Both the position numbers and the translations under genes were made by a program. 16,763 nt of DNA, from contig CAYYOK010000073.1 of the NCBI GenBank assembly GCA_964473205.1, positions 1 to 16,763 of the forward strand. The letters run 5' to 3'. Shown piece by piece: positions 1 through 6,708 of the stretch; the stretch's first letter is position 1, and every line of letters begins with the position of its first letter. This DNA comes from CAYMRL01 sp964473205. Lineage in GTDB: Bacteria; Deinococcota; Deinococci; Deinococcales; Trueperaceae. The notes below the pieces were generated by a model. It was not told the DNA's origin. It did not search any database and worked only from the letters and a program-made list of their open reading frames with translations.

Positions 1-455
1 CGCTCGGCCAGCCAACCGCCGCCCCAGTGCCAGCGGCCCAGCAGCGGGTAGAGGATGGCCGTCATCAGGAACGAGAACACCAGGTAGCCGGCGAACTTGG
101 CGCGGCCGCCGATCGCGCCGGAGACGATGGTGGCGGCGGTGGCGGCGAACACGAGCTGGAAGAAGAAGTCGGCGTACGCCGGCACGTTGAGGCCGGTCTC
201 GTAGCCGGCGAGGAACCAGCCGGCGCCGTACATCAGGCTGAAGCCGATCGCCCAGTAGGCGAGGCCGGCCACGGCGAAGTCCGCGAAGTTCTTCATCAGG
301 ATGTTCACGACGTTCTTGGCGCTGTGAAGGCCCGCTTCGAGCATCGCGAAGCCCGGCTGCATCAGCATGACCAGCAGGGCGCAGATCAGCAGCGCGAACG
401 TGTCGAAGGCGAACGTCAGGTCGGCTAGCGCGGTTACGGCTCCCGGATCGGTCAT
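1..455 (-). CDS. amt: Ammonium transporter (Amt/MEP family), N-terminal part
   Basis: Inner-membrane ammonium/ammonia channel. Only the first 151 residues are in the window; the gene continues past the left edge (family members have roughly 400-450 residues). The visible part starts MTDPGAVTALADLTFAFDT and shows the Amt hallmarks: helix 1 followed by QPGFAMLEAGLHSAKN (about residues 33-48), then the FFFQLVFAATAATIVSGA stretch (about residues 92-109) that corresponds to the pore-lining helix region. Near the window edge comes GRWHWGGGWL, matching the family's H-x-x-W-G-G-G-W segment. No extended cleavable signal peptide is evident. The ATG at 455-453 has no Shine-Dalgarno; a promoter lies directly against it, suggesting a leaderless message. 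No P-II (glnK) gene is seen upstream. Family assignment is secure; substrate preference within Amt cannot be told from this fragment. Confidence 0.93.
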   Translation of the reverse strand, partial: MTDPGAVTALADLTFAFDTFALLICALLVMLMQPGFAMLEAGLHSAKNVVNILMKNFADFAVAGLAYWAIGFSLMYGAGWFLAGYETGLNVPAYADFFFQLVFAATAATIVSGAIGGRAKFAGYLVFSFLMTAILYPLLGRWHWGGGWLAE

Positions 456-462
456 GCGGCAG

Positions 463-492
463 AGGCTATTGCATGTCGAAGCACAGTGTCAA
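463..492 (-). promoter_or_regulatory. Promoter for amt, probably leaderless
   Basis: On the minus strand a perfect TTGACA (plus-strand 487-492) is followed after 18 nt by TAGCCT (463-468), which fits a TANNNT -10 element. Only 7 nt separate the -10 from the ATG at 455, so transcription would begin at or next to the start codon. There is no Shine-Dalgarno in between. The stretch around 500-560 is visibly more AT-rich than its surroundings, as expected for promoter DNA. Start site is inferred, not observed. Confidence 0.6.
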
Positions 493-666
493 GCTGCGAT
501 GTATCTAACGCTATGATCTAGATGTACGAGATGCAAGGAATCGTAGAAATCATGCAGATCGTCATTCAGGAAATGCCAAGATGGCAGTAGAAGGGTGACG
601 CTGCGACGATCGAGTCGAGCCGGAGCACCCAAACGCCGCCGGATCTGGCCGCGCCGCGCCAAACGT

Positions 667-725
667 CGCCGTCGCACCCGAACGTCGCCAGATGACGAAG
701 CGGCCGTCTCCTAGGTGCGACGGCG
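667..725. repeat. 12-bp perfect inverted repeat downstream of the PLP enzyme gene
   Basis: CGCCGTCGCACC (667-678) pairs perfectly with GGTGCGACGGCG (714-725) across a 35-base loop. It begins about 60 bases past the stop codon of the minus-strand PLP-enzyme gene. It could be a 3' end stem for that transcript or a protein binding site. It has no U-tract and a long loop, so it is not a textbook intrinsic terminator. Confidence 0.4.
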
Positions 726-783
726 CGATCCGGCACCTCGGAACCTGCCTCGGTCGTGGCGAAACTGGCGTGGTGTCAGGCTG

Positions 784-1983
784 TCACCGATCGACCGCTC
801 GGGTCGCTAGGTCTGCCGCCCGCAGCACGTCCTCGATCAGGTCGTCCTTGTCCTCGATGCCGACGCTCAGCCTCACCAGACCGGGCGTGACGCCGTCGAG
901 AGCCTGGCCGGCCGGCGGCACCGACTGATGCGTGCTGGTGGAGGGCAGGCAAGCGAGCGAGGCGACGTCTCCGAGCGACACCGCGTGGTCGAACAGCTCG
1001 AGCGCGTCGACGAACGCCGTCCCGGCAGGCCTGCCGGCCGCGAACTCGACCGAGAGCATGCCGCCGAACGCGCGCATCTGGGTCTTGGCGGCGGCGTGGC
1101 CGGGGTGGTTCGCCAGGCCGGGGTAGTGAACGTGCGCGACGCCGGGTGCCGACGACAACGCCTCGGCGACGGCCAGCGCGTTGGCGCAGTGAGCCTCCAT
1201 GCGCAGGTGCAGCGTGCGGATGCCGCGCCCGAGCATGAACGCAGCGTGCGGGTCGAGCGTCGCGCCGAGGTTCGTGAGACCGTGCGTCCTGATCGGAGCC
1301 AGCAGCTCGGCCGGTCCCGTGACCACGCCGCCGAGCAGGTCGCCGTGCCCGCAGAGGTACTTGGTGGCCGAGTGCACGACGATGTCGATGCCGTGCTCGA
1401 CCGGCCTGGTCAGGTAAGGCGTCGAGAAGGTGTTGTCCGCCACGCTGAGCAGGCCGTTGGAGCGCGCCAGCGCCGCGACCTCCGCCAGTGGGTGAACGAC
1501 CATCGTCGGGTTGCTGGGGGTCTCGACGTAGAGGATGCGCGTCTTGGGCGAGATCGCCGCCTCGAGCTCTGACGTCGCCGTGACCCGTCTCGACGTGACC
1601 CCGAAGCGCGAGAGCACGTCGTCGAGGAGGTTCTGCGTGCCGCCGTACAGCGGCCCGAGGTAGACGACCTCGTCGCCGTGCGACAGGTGAGCGACGAGCG
1701 TCCCCGCGATCGCGGCCATGCCGCTGGCGAACGCCACTGCCGTCTCGCAACCCTCGAGCGTAGCCACGAGCCTCTCGACCGCGCGAACCGTCGGGTTGCC
1801 GGCCCGACTGTAGGTGTCGACGGGCTTGACCGTCTCGGGCAAGCCCTGAAGCCGCGCGCTGCCGAGCAGGAAGGTGCTCGTCTGGTAGATCGGCGTTGCG
1901 TGCGCGCCCGTGCGCGGGTCGGAGGCTAGACCGGCCCTCACGGCGGCAGTGCCGATGGTTCGGAAGCGGCGCTCTTCGCTCAT
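784..1983 (-). CDS. PLP-dependent trans-sulfuration enzyme (Cys/Met metabolism family)
   Basis: Cytosolic fold-type I PLP enzyme of the cystathionine gamma-synthase / cystathionine lyase / methionine gamma-lyase / O-acylhomoserine sulfhydrylase superfamily. Its 399 residues are the usual length. Visible signatures are TYSRAGNPT (Tyr58 and Arg60, phosphate binding from the neighbouring subunit), PLYGGT (Tyr113, stacking on PLP), ADNTF (Asp183, pyridine nitrogen), HSATKYLCGHGD (Lys208, Schiff base) and RLSVGIED (Arg371, substrate carboxylate). The two methionine-gamma-lyase determinants are replaced: Gly115 where that enzyme has its active-site Cys, and Thr237 where it has Lys. A gamma-lyase call is therefore not justified; a synthase, sulfhydrylase or beta-lyase activity is equally possible. 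I prefer the ATG at 1983 over the in-frame GTG at 1989, because a -10-like TAGCAT abuts the GTG and would leave it outside the transcript. It lies 92 bases downstream of fhs. Confidence 0.88.
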   Translation of the reverse strand: MSEERRFRTIGTAAVRAGLASDPRTGAHATPIYQTSTFLLGSARLQGLPETVKPVDTYSRAGNPTVRAVERLVATLEGCETAVAFASGMAAIAGTLVAHLSHGDEVVYLGPLYGGTQNLLDDVLSRFGVTSRRVTATSELEAAISPKTRILYVETPSNPTMVVHPLAEVAALARSNGLLSVADNTFSTPYLTRPVEHGIDIVVHSATKYLCGHGDLLGGVVTGPAELLAPIRTHGLTNLGATLDPHAAFMLGRGIRTLHLRMEAHCANALAVAEALSSAPGVAHVHYPGLANHPGHAAAKTQMRAFGGMLSVEFAAGRPAGTAFVDALELFDHAVSLGDVASLACLPSTSTHQSVPPAGQALDGVTPGLVRLSVGIEDKDDLIEDVLRAADLATRAVDR

Positions 1984-1989
1984 GCGCAC

Positions 1990-2018
1990 ATGCTACGCGT
2001 GCGCGTCGCCAACGCGAA
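1990..2018 (-). promoter_or_regulatory. Candidate leaderless promoter of the PLP enzyme gene
   Basis: Minus-strand TTCGCG (plus 2013-2018), 17-nt spacer, TAGCAT (1990-1995), then 6 nt to the ATG at 1983. No Shine-Dalgarno is present. The -10 and spacing are good; the -35 is weak. The gene could also be reached by read-through from fhs. Confidence 0.45.
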
Positions 2019-2065
2019 GAGTCAGTCTCGTGCCTCAGCCTGTCGCGCTGACCACCGTGCACCGA

Positions 2066-2093
2066 CCGCCTTGCGTCAGCCGCCTTGCATCAG
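2066..2093. repeat. Two tandem 14-bp copies across the fhs stop codon
   Basis: CCGCCTTGCGTCAG (2066-2079) is followed directly by CCGCCTTGCATCAG (2080-2093), one mismatch. Read on the minus strand, the second copy encodes the last residues of FTHFS and the first supplies the TGA stop (2078-2076). A 14-base unit is not a multiple of three, so the duplication shifts frame between copies and may have reset the C-terminus. Confidence 0.7.
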
Positions 2094-3770
2094 GCCGCTG
2101 ACCCGGCCGTCCTGCGCCACCCTCACCCGCAGCGCCGCCGGCTCGCGCGGCAGGGCGGGCATCGTGACGATGCTGCCGGCCAGCGCCACCACGAAGCCCG
2201 CGCCGGCCGAGGCGCGCAGCTCCTGGATCAGGAGCGTGAAGCCCTTGGCCAGCCCGCCGCCCTTCGGATCGCCGCTGAACGACAGGTGCGTCTTGGCGAT
2301 GCAGACGGGCAGAGACCCCAGCCCAGCGCGCTCGAGGCGCTCCAGGTCGCGCTGGGCGGCGTCGGTCAGCTTCACCTCGCTCGCCCCGTAGATGCAGCGC
2401 GCCACGGCGCCGAGCTTGTCAGGCAGCGGTTCGTCCTCGCGGTAGAGGAAGCGGGGCTGGGCGGGGCACTCCCTGGTCGCGTCGAGCAGCTCGAGGAGCC
2501 GCTCGGCGACATCCTCGCCGCCCGCGCCGCCTGCTGCGAACGAGGTGACTCTAGCCACCGCCGCCCCGAGCGTGGCGACGTGCAGCTCGACCTGCCTCAG
2601 CTCGTCCTCGCTGTCGTCACCGAAGACGTTAAGCGCCACGAGCACGGGGAGGCCGAAGGCGCGCACGTTGGCGACCTGCCGGTCTAGATGCCCTAGGCCT
2701 GCGCCTAGGTCGCTGTCGCCGTGAGCCTTCAGAGCCCTTACCGTGGCGACGAGCACGACGGCGCGGGGCCAGATGCCCGCCTGCCTCGCCTTGAGCTGCA
2801 GGAACTTCTCGCCGCCGAGCTCGAAGCCGAAGCCGGCCTCGGTCACCACGACGTCGGCGTGCTCGAGCGCCAGCTTCGTCGCCACCACGCTGGAGCAGCC
2901 GTGGGCGATGTTGCCGAACGGGCCGAGGTGGACGAAGGCCGGCGTCCCCTCGGCCGTCTGGACGAGGTTGGGCTGCAGAGCGTCCTTGAGCAGCGCCAAC
3001 AGCGCGTCGACCGCGCCGAGGTCTGCCGCCGTCACCGGGCTGCCGTCCTCGCGCGTGCCGACGACGATGCGGCCGAGCCGCAGACGCAGGTCGCTGACCG
3101 AGGAGGCCAACGCCATCACCGCCATGATCTCGCTGGCTGCGGTGATGTCGCAGCGGGTTCGCCGCTCGGTGCGGGTGCCGGCTGCGACGGTGATCGAGCG
3201 CAGGGCCCTGTCGTTGACGTCGAGCGCCCGCGACCAGGTGACCCGCTCTGGGCTGAGCCCGCTGGCGGCGCCGAAGTGCAGGTCGTTGTCGATCATCGCC
3301 GCCAGCAGGTTGTGCGCAGCGGTGATCGCGTGGAGGTCGCCGGTGAAGTGCAGGTTGATCTCGTCGGCGGGCTCGACCTGAGCGCGGCCTCCCCCGGTGC
3401 CGCCGCCCTTGATGCCGAACACGGGCCCGAGAGACGGCTCGCGCAGGCAGAGCGCTACCCTCGCCCCGAGCCGCCTCAGACCGTCTGCCAGCCCGACGCT
3501 GACGGTGGTCTTGCCCTCGCCCGCCTTCGTGGGGGTGATGGCGCTGACCAGGATCAACTCGCCCTGTGTCGACTCGGGCGCGGTCTCGTTCGAGCGCAGC
3601 TCGACCTTCGCCTTGTTCCTGCCGTACGGGACGATGCGCCGAGCGTCGATGCCCAGCTCGAGCGCGACCTCGGCGATGGGGCGAAGCGTGATTGGCGCAG
3701 TCGGCCCCGTTAGGTCCGTGAGCCGTGCGTCTCGCGAGTCGGGCGTGGCGGGTGCGACGAGGGTGCTCAT
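2076..3770 (-). CDS. fhs: Formate--tetrahydrofolate ligase (10-formyl-THF synthetase)
   Basis: Catalyses formate + ATP + tetrahydrofolate to 10-formyl-THF + ADP + phosphate in cytosolic one-carbon metabolism. At 564 residues it matches the usual single-domain bacterial enzyme (about 555-560). The N-terminal region reads RPIAEVALELGI and VPYGRNKAKVEL. It is followed by the P-loop SAITPTKAGEGKTT (residues 76-89) and the family signature EPSLGPVFGIKGGGTGGGRA (111-130). INLHFTGDLHAITAAHNLLA and the C-terminal GFTLLIQELRASAGAGFVVAL are also typical. The end at GLMQGG coincides with a 14-bp tandem repeat. The ATG at 3770 has a GAGG 4 nt upstream and a TAGCGT 9 nt upstream, so it may have a very short leader. 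In bacteria without acetogenesis genes this enzyme usually feeds purine and formyl-Met synthesis or recycles formate; nothing here indicates a Wood-Ljungdahl set. Confidence 0.97.
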   Translation of the reverse strand: MSTLVAPATPDSRDARLTDLTGPTAPITLRPIAEVALELGIDARRIVPYGRNKAKVELRSNETAPESTQGELILVSAITPTKAGEGKTTVSVGLADGLRRLGARVALCLREPSLGPVFGIKGGGTGGGRAQVEPADEINLHFTGDLHAITAAHNLLAAMIDNDLHFGAASGLSPERVTWSRALDVNDRALRSITVAAGTRTERRTRCDITAASEIMAVMALASSVSDLRLRLGRIVVGTREDGSPVTAADLGAVDALLALLKDALQPNLVQTAEGTPAFVHLGPFGNIAHGCSSVVATKLALEHADVVVTEAGFGFELGGEKFLQLKARQAGIWPRAVVLVATVRALKAHGDSDLGAGLGHLDRQVANVRAFGLPVLVALNVFGDDSEDELRQVELHVATLGAAVARVTSFAAGGAGGEDVAERLLELLDATRECPAQPRFLYREDEPLPDKLGAVARCIYGASEVKLTDAAQRDLERLERAGLGSLPVCIAKTHLSFSGDPKGGGLAKGFTLLIQELRASAGAGFVVALAGSIVTMPALPREPAALRVRVAQDGRVSGLMQGG

Positions 3771-3885
3771 GGTGCCTCGACGCTAGCCGCGCGCAGCGGG
3801 GCGGCGCTGCTTACGAACGTCCCGCCAGCCACGGCCCGGGGAGGGCGGCGAGGCCGATTTAAGTGTGGTTAAAGAGGCCGTGAGC

Positions 3886-3891
3886 TAAGCT
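3886..3891 (+). promoter_or_regulatory. -10-like TAAGCT directly before the lipoprotein start
   Basis: TAAGCT lies 8 nt before the ATG at 3900 within the relatively AT-rich stretch 3857-3893. There is no Shine-Dalgarno between it and the start codon, and I can find no good -35. The arrangement matches the amt and PLP-enzyme starts and suggests a leaderless message. Confidence 0.4.
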
Positions 3892-3899
3892 CTGGCAAC

Positions 3900-4307
3900 A
3901 TGAAACGATTGCGCAGCCAGTGGATCGCGGTCGTCGCGTTGCTGCTGCTGGTCGCGGCCTGCGCGCCGGCTGCCGGCAGGCAGGGGCTCTACTACCAGGC
4001 GGACACCCGCGAGATCATCGCGCTGATCGCCAGGTTCGGACCTCAGATCGAGCCGCCCAGCGGCTACAACTACTTCAGCGTCGAATCGGTCAGCGAGACG
4101 ACCATCTCGCTCAGGGCCGATCCGCTCGTCGGCTTCACGGTGGTCGGCCTCGTGACTGGCATCGCCACCGAGCCCGCGCGCATCAGCGTCACCTCGTTCC
4201 AGCAGTCCGACCACGCCCTGGTGGCGATCGGGATCTCGCCGTCGACCCTGCCTGACGTCTACGACGCTCTGGTCGCGATACTCGACTCGCGCTTCAGGAG
4301 GTATTAG
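3900..4307 (+). CDS. Small lipoprotein of unknown function
   Basis: A 135-residue protein with a type II signal peptide: MKRLRSQ, hydrophobic WIAVVALLLL, then lipobox V-A-A-C with Cys21 as the lipidated residue. The mature part is about 115 residues, with no extra membrane segment. It contains YYQADTREIIALIARFGPQI, YNYFSVESVSETTISLRADP and a C-terminal helix ending DSRFRRY; the pattern suggests a small mixed alpha/beta domain. I do not recognise the family. Its stop codon overlaps the GTG start of the next gene (TAGTG), so the two exported products are made together. It is transcribed divergently from fhs. Confidence 0.8.
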   Translation: MKRLRSQWIAVVALLLLVAACAPAAGRQGLYYQADTREIIALIARFGPQIEPPSGYNYFSVESVSETTISLRADPLVGFTVVGLVTGIATEPARISVTSFQQSDHALVAIGISPSTLPDVYDALVAILDSRFRRY

Positions 4308-4309
4308 TG
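4296..4309 (+). promoter_or_regulatory. Strong Shine-Dalgarno deciding a GTG start
   Basis: AGGAGG (4296-4301) sits 5 nt before GTG (4307-4309), inside the last codons of the lipoprotein gene. The stop TAG (4305-4307) shares its G with the GTG, a stop-start overlap typical of translational coupling. Confidence 0.85.
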
Positions 4310-4981
4310 AAAGGCGTCCGGTCTGCGTTCCTGCGGTCGATCCTCGCGCTGGCCATCGTCTCGTCCATGGGGCTGAGCCTCGCCCAGGGCAACTGGCGCG
4401 AGATCTACCGCGAGTCCTTCGGCGAGGCCGCGCACCCTCTCTACCTCTTCGGCGGCGTGCTGCAGTTCGGTCCGCGCCAGGACACCCCGTTCATCACGCT
4501 GTCGCGCGGCGGCTCGCTGGAGATCATCAACGAGACCGACCCGAACTACATCCGCTACTACTTCGTCGAGCCGCGCCACATCTCCGGTTGGTTCGATTCC
4601 CCGAACGCGCCCACGCGTATCAGCGTCTCCGTCAGCGGGCAGTTCGGCGAGTTCCCCGGCGCCGGGCTGGTCTACGGGGTCGATCCCGCCACGCACAGCT
4701 TCTACGCTTTCGTGCTGACCGGCGGCGACGGCTACGGGCTCTTCGTCCTGGACGAGGGCGGCTACCGCGCGCTGTTCACCGACACGTCGAGCCAGATATC
4801 CCCCGGCCGGCCGACGGTGCTGAGCATCGACGGCAGCGGCCAGGGCCTGAGCCTGTACATAAACGGCTCGCTCGTGAACACCGTCCAGGCCGGCTGGGGC
4901 GGCGTCGGGGTCGGGATCATCGCCGCCGGCACCGGCACCTACTTCTTCGACGACTTCGTCATCGAGCTCGGCAGCTTCTGA
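4307..4981 (+). CDS. Secreted concanavalin A-like beta-sandwich protein
   Basis: A 224-residue exported protein. The signal peptide has basic MKGVRSAFLR, hydrophobic SILALAIVSSMGLSL and a probable signal peptidase I site in SLA-QG (about residues 24-28). The mature sequence is rich in aromatic and Gly/Ser/Thr residues in alternating beta pattern: FGGVLQFGPR, GAGLVYGVDPATHSFYAFVL, GYGLFVLDEGGYRALF, LSIDGSGQGLSLYINGSLVN and a final GVGIIAAGTGTYFFDDFVIE. The run of surface strand, N-G-turn, then F-F-D-D-F is characteristic of laminin-G/3-keto-disaccharide-hydrolase-like (DUF1080-type) jelly rolls, which bind or process sugars. No catalytic residues can be assigned, so a binding or structural role is as likely as hydrolysis. 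Translationally coupled to the upstream lipoprotein. Confidence 0.8.
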   Translation: MKGVRSAFLRSILALAIVSSMGLSLAQGNWREIYRESFGEAAHPLYLFGGVLQFGPRQDTPFITLSRGGSLEIINETDPNYIRYYFVEPRHISGWFDSPNAPTRISVSVSGQFGEFPGAGLVYGVDPATHSFYAFVLTGGDGYGLFVLDEGGYRALFTDTSSQISPGRPTVLSIDGSGQGLSLYINGSLVNTVQAGWGGVGVGIIAAGTGTYFFDDFVIELGSF

Positions 4982-5098
4982 GGCCGAGGGCGGCTTCGAA
5001 GCCTAGCCGTACACACCGTCCACTCTGCGAGACCCAGTGCCCGGAGCCGGGGTAGCGGCCTCGGGCCGCCGCGTGCCCAGGAGCGGCGTGCTCAGGCT

Positions 5099-5104
5099 TA
5101 GAAT
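5099..5104 (+). promoter_or_regulatory. -10-like TAGAAT for the mmsA-led operon
   Basis: TAGAAT is the same hexamer found before the binding-protein gene at 15097. No convincing -35 lies 16-18 nt upstream, so an activator may be needed or the call may be wrong. It would give a leader of about 70 nt containing the palindrome at 5108-5131. Confidence 0.4.
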
Positions 5105-5107
5105 GGG

Positions 5108-5131
5108 CCGCACACGAACCGGTTGTGGCGG
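5108..5131. promoter_or_regulatory. Imperfect palindrome, candidate operator
   Basis: Centre AACCGGTT (5117-5124) is flanked by CAC/GTG and CCGC/GCGG arms; two unpaired bases in the left arm break the symmetry, leaving 11 matched pairs. It sits immediately downstream of the TAGAAT hexamer, where a repressor would block initiation or early elongation. No regulator gene is in the window. Confidence 0.4.
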
Positions 5132-5183
5132 TGCGCGCGTCAGGCGCGGCGCCCCCTAACTCGATCAGGACGGTGACTGCAAG

Positions 5184-6668
5184 ATGATCGACACAGCGAC
5201 AGAGGTCCTTCTCAACTACGTCGGGGGCCAGTGGGTGCGGTCCCACTCCCAGGCGCGGCATTCGGTTATCAACCCCGCTACGGCCAGGCCGATCGCCGTC
5301 GTGCCGCTCAGCGCCGCCGACGAGGTCGATGCGGCCGTGAAGGCGGCGCTGCCGGCCTTCAAGGCGTGGCGGAACACCCCGGTCACCGACCGCATCAAGC
5401 CGCTGTTCAAGTTCAAGGCGCTGCTCGAGAAGCATCAGGACGAGATCGCGCGCACCATCACCAACGAGGCAGGCAAGACCTACGCCGAGTCGGTGGCCGA
5501 GGTGGCGCGCGGCGTCGAGAACGTCGAGGTCGCCTGCGGCGCGCCGATACTGATGCAGGGCATCAACAACGAGGACATCGCGCGCGGCATCGACGAGCAC
5601 ATGATCCGCCAGCCGCTTGGAGTCGTGGCCGCGATCACGCCTTTCAACTTCCCGGGCATGGTGCCGTTGTGGTTCTTGCCGTACGCAGTCGCGGCCGGGA
5701 ACGCTTTCTTGCTCAAGCCGAGCGAGAAGGTGCCGATGACCACGCAGCTTCTCTTCCGCCTGCTGGAGGAGGCCGGCTTCCCGCCCGGCGTCGTCAGCCT
5801 GGTGAACGGCGGCAAGGACGCCGTCGACGCGATCTTGCAGCACCCGGACGTCAAGGCGATCTCCTTCGTGGGCTCGACGCCGGTCGCGAAGTACATCTAC
5901 GCCCAGGCCGCCGCCAACGGCAAGCGCGCACAGTGCCAGGGCGGCGCCAAGAACCCGGCCGTGATCCTCGCCGACGCCGACATGGAGATGTCGACGCGCA
6001 TCCTCGCCGACTCGGCGTTCGGCTGCGCCGGCCAGCGCTGCCTCGCCACCTCGACCGTGATCACGGTGGGCGAGGCGCGCGGCGAGTTCAGCCAGCGCAT
6101 CGCCGATGCCGCGGCCAGCCGCAAGGTCGGCTACGGTCTCGAGTCGGGCGTCGAGATGGGCCCGGTCATCAGCGCCGAGTCCCGCGACCGCATCCGCTCC
6201 TTGGTGAGCAAGGGCGTCGCCGAGGGCGCCAAGCTCCTCGTCGACGGCATCGAGAAGGAGGTCGACGGCTTCCGCGACGGCTACTTCGTCCACCCGACGG
6301 TCTTGGACGACGTCGACCCGCGCAGCACCGTCGGCGCCACCGAGGTCTTCGGGCCGGTGCTGTCGCTGATGCACGCCGCGAGCTTGGATGAGGCCATCGC
6401 GATCGTCAACGACAGGCGCTTCGGCAACCAGGCGAGCATCTTCACCTCGTCCGGTGCGGCCGCCAGGCACTTCAGGCACACGGCAATCGCGGGGAACATC
6501 GGCGTGAACCTCGGCGTGGCCGCGCCGATGGCGTTCTTCCCGTTCAGCGGCTGGGGCGACAGCTTCTTCGGCGACCTGCACGCTCAAGGCCACCACGGCT
6601 TCGAGTTCTTCACCCAGACGAAGGTCGTCGTTGAGCGTTGGCCGCAGCACTGGAGCCGCACGTTCTGA
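5184..6668 (+). CDS. mmsA: CoA-acylating (methyl)malonate-semialdehyde dehydrogenase
   Basis: Converts malonate semialdehyde (from beta-alanine) to acetyl-CoA, or methylmalonate semialdehyde (from thymine or valine) to propionyl-CoA, with NAD and CoA and loss of CO2. It is 494 residues, normal for the family. Signatures: TPFNFPGMVPLWF (about 152-164, with Asn155), LLKPSEKVP (177-184), ISFVGSTPVAKYIY and FGCAGQRCLATS (279-290) with catalytic Cys286. The usual aldehyde-dehydrogenase general base (E-L-G-G-K) is replaced by CQGGAKN, as is typical of this CoA-dependent group. EVFGPVLSLM and FPFSGWGDSFFGD follow. Start ATG is preceded by GGACGGTGA at 7 nt spacing. First gene of the pyrimidine cluster, 40 bases before preT, which points to beta-alanine and beta-aminoisobutyrate carbon as its substrate source rather than inositol or valine. 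Confidence 0.95.
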   Translation: MIDTATEVLLNYVGGQWVRSHSQARHSVINPATARPIAVVPLSAADEVDAAVKAALPAFKAWRNTPVTDRIKPLFKFKALLEKHQDEIARTITNEAGKTYAESVAEVARGVENVEVACGAPILMQGINNEDIARGIDEHMIRQPLGVVAAITPFNFPGMVPLWFLPYAVAAGNAFLLKPSEKVPMTTQLLFRLLEEAGFPPGVVSLVNGGKDAVDAILQHPDVKAISFVGSTPVAKYIYAQAAANGKRAQCQGGAKNPAVILADADMEMSTRILADSAFGCAGQRCLATSTVITVGEARGEFSQRIADAAASRKVGYGLESGVEMGPVISAESRDRIRSLVSKGVAEGAKLLVDGIEKEVDGFRDGYFVHPTVLDDVDPRSTVGATEVFGPVLSLMHAASLDEAIAIVNDRRFGNQASIFTSSGAAARHFRHTAIAGNIGVNLGVAAPMAFFPFSGWGDSFFGDLHAQGHHGFEFFTQTKVVVERWPQHWSRTF

Positions 6669-6708
6669 GGGGCCCGCGCGTCTACCTGCGCGTCCGCCTG
6701 GAGGTCAG

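Larger units (their letters stand above)
456..783. other. Intergenic stretch between amt and the PLP enzyme gene
   Basis: These 328 bases lie between two minus-strand genes and hold no convincing gene. The part near amt (about 456-600) is comparatively AT-rich and carries the amt promoter. The part near the PLP-enzyme stop contains a 12-bp perfect inverted repeat (667-678 with 714-725) and a short direct repeat, ACGTCGCC, at 663-670 and 682-689. A 62-codon minus-strand open frame here is arginine-rich and unlike its neighbours, so I do not call it. Confidence 0.6.
4982..5183. other. Regulatory gap before the pyrimidine operon
   Basis: These 202 bases carry, in order: a short dyad GGCTTCGAAGCC (4992-5003) just after the upstream stop, a small stem GCGGCC-TCG-GGCCGC (5055-5069), a -10-like TAGAAT (5099-5104), an imperfect palindrome (5108-5131) and a Shine-Dalgarno before mmsA. 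The first two may end the upstream transcript, but neither has a U-tract. Confidence 0.5.

Noticed and set aside
489..677. 62-codon minus-strand open frame between amt and the PLP enzyme gene
   Set aside because: Arginine-rich start, no ribosome binding site, and its 3' end runs through the AT-rich amt promoter region; it looks like chance.
776..2062. 428-codon frame overlapping the PLP enzyme gene on the same strand
   Set aside because: Arg/Pro/Ala-rich shadow frame of a gene with complete catalytic motifs.
4992..5003. GGCTTCGAAGCC as a tRNA T-arm
   Set aside because: It is only a short self-complementary dyad; no acceptor, D or anticodon arms can be built around it.
5105..5183. TPP or other riboswitch in the mmsA leader
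   Set aside because: The THI5-like receptor made this worth checking, but no thi-box-like conserved stretches are present.
6631..6708. Earlier ATG for preT inside mmsA
   Set aside because: It would add 26 residues overlapping the end of mmsA, and ATG 6709 has GGAGGT directly upstream and gives a normal family N-terminus.
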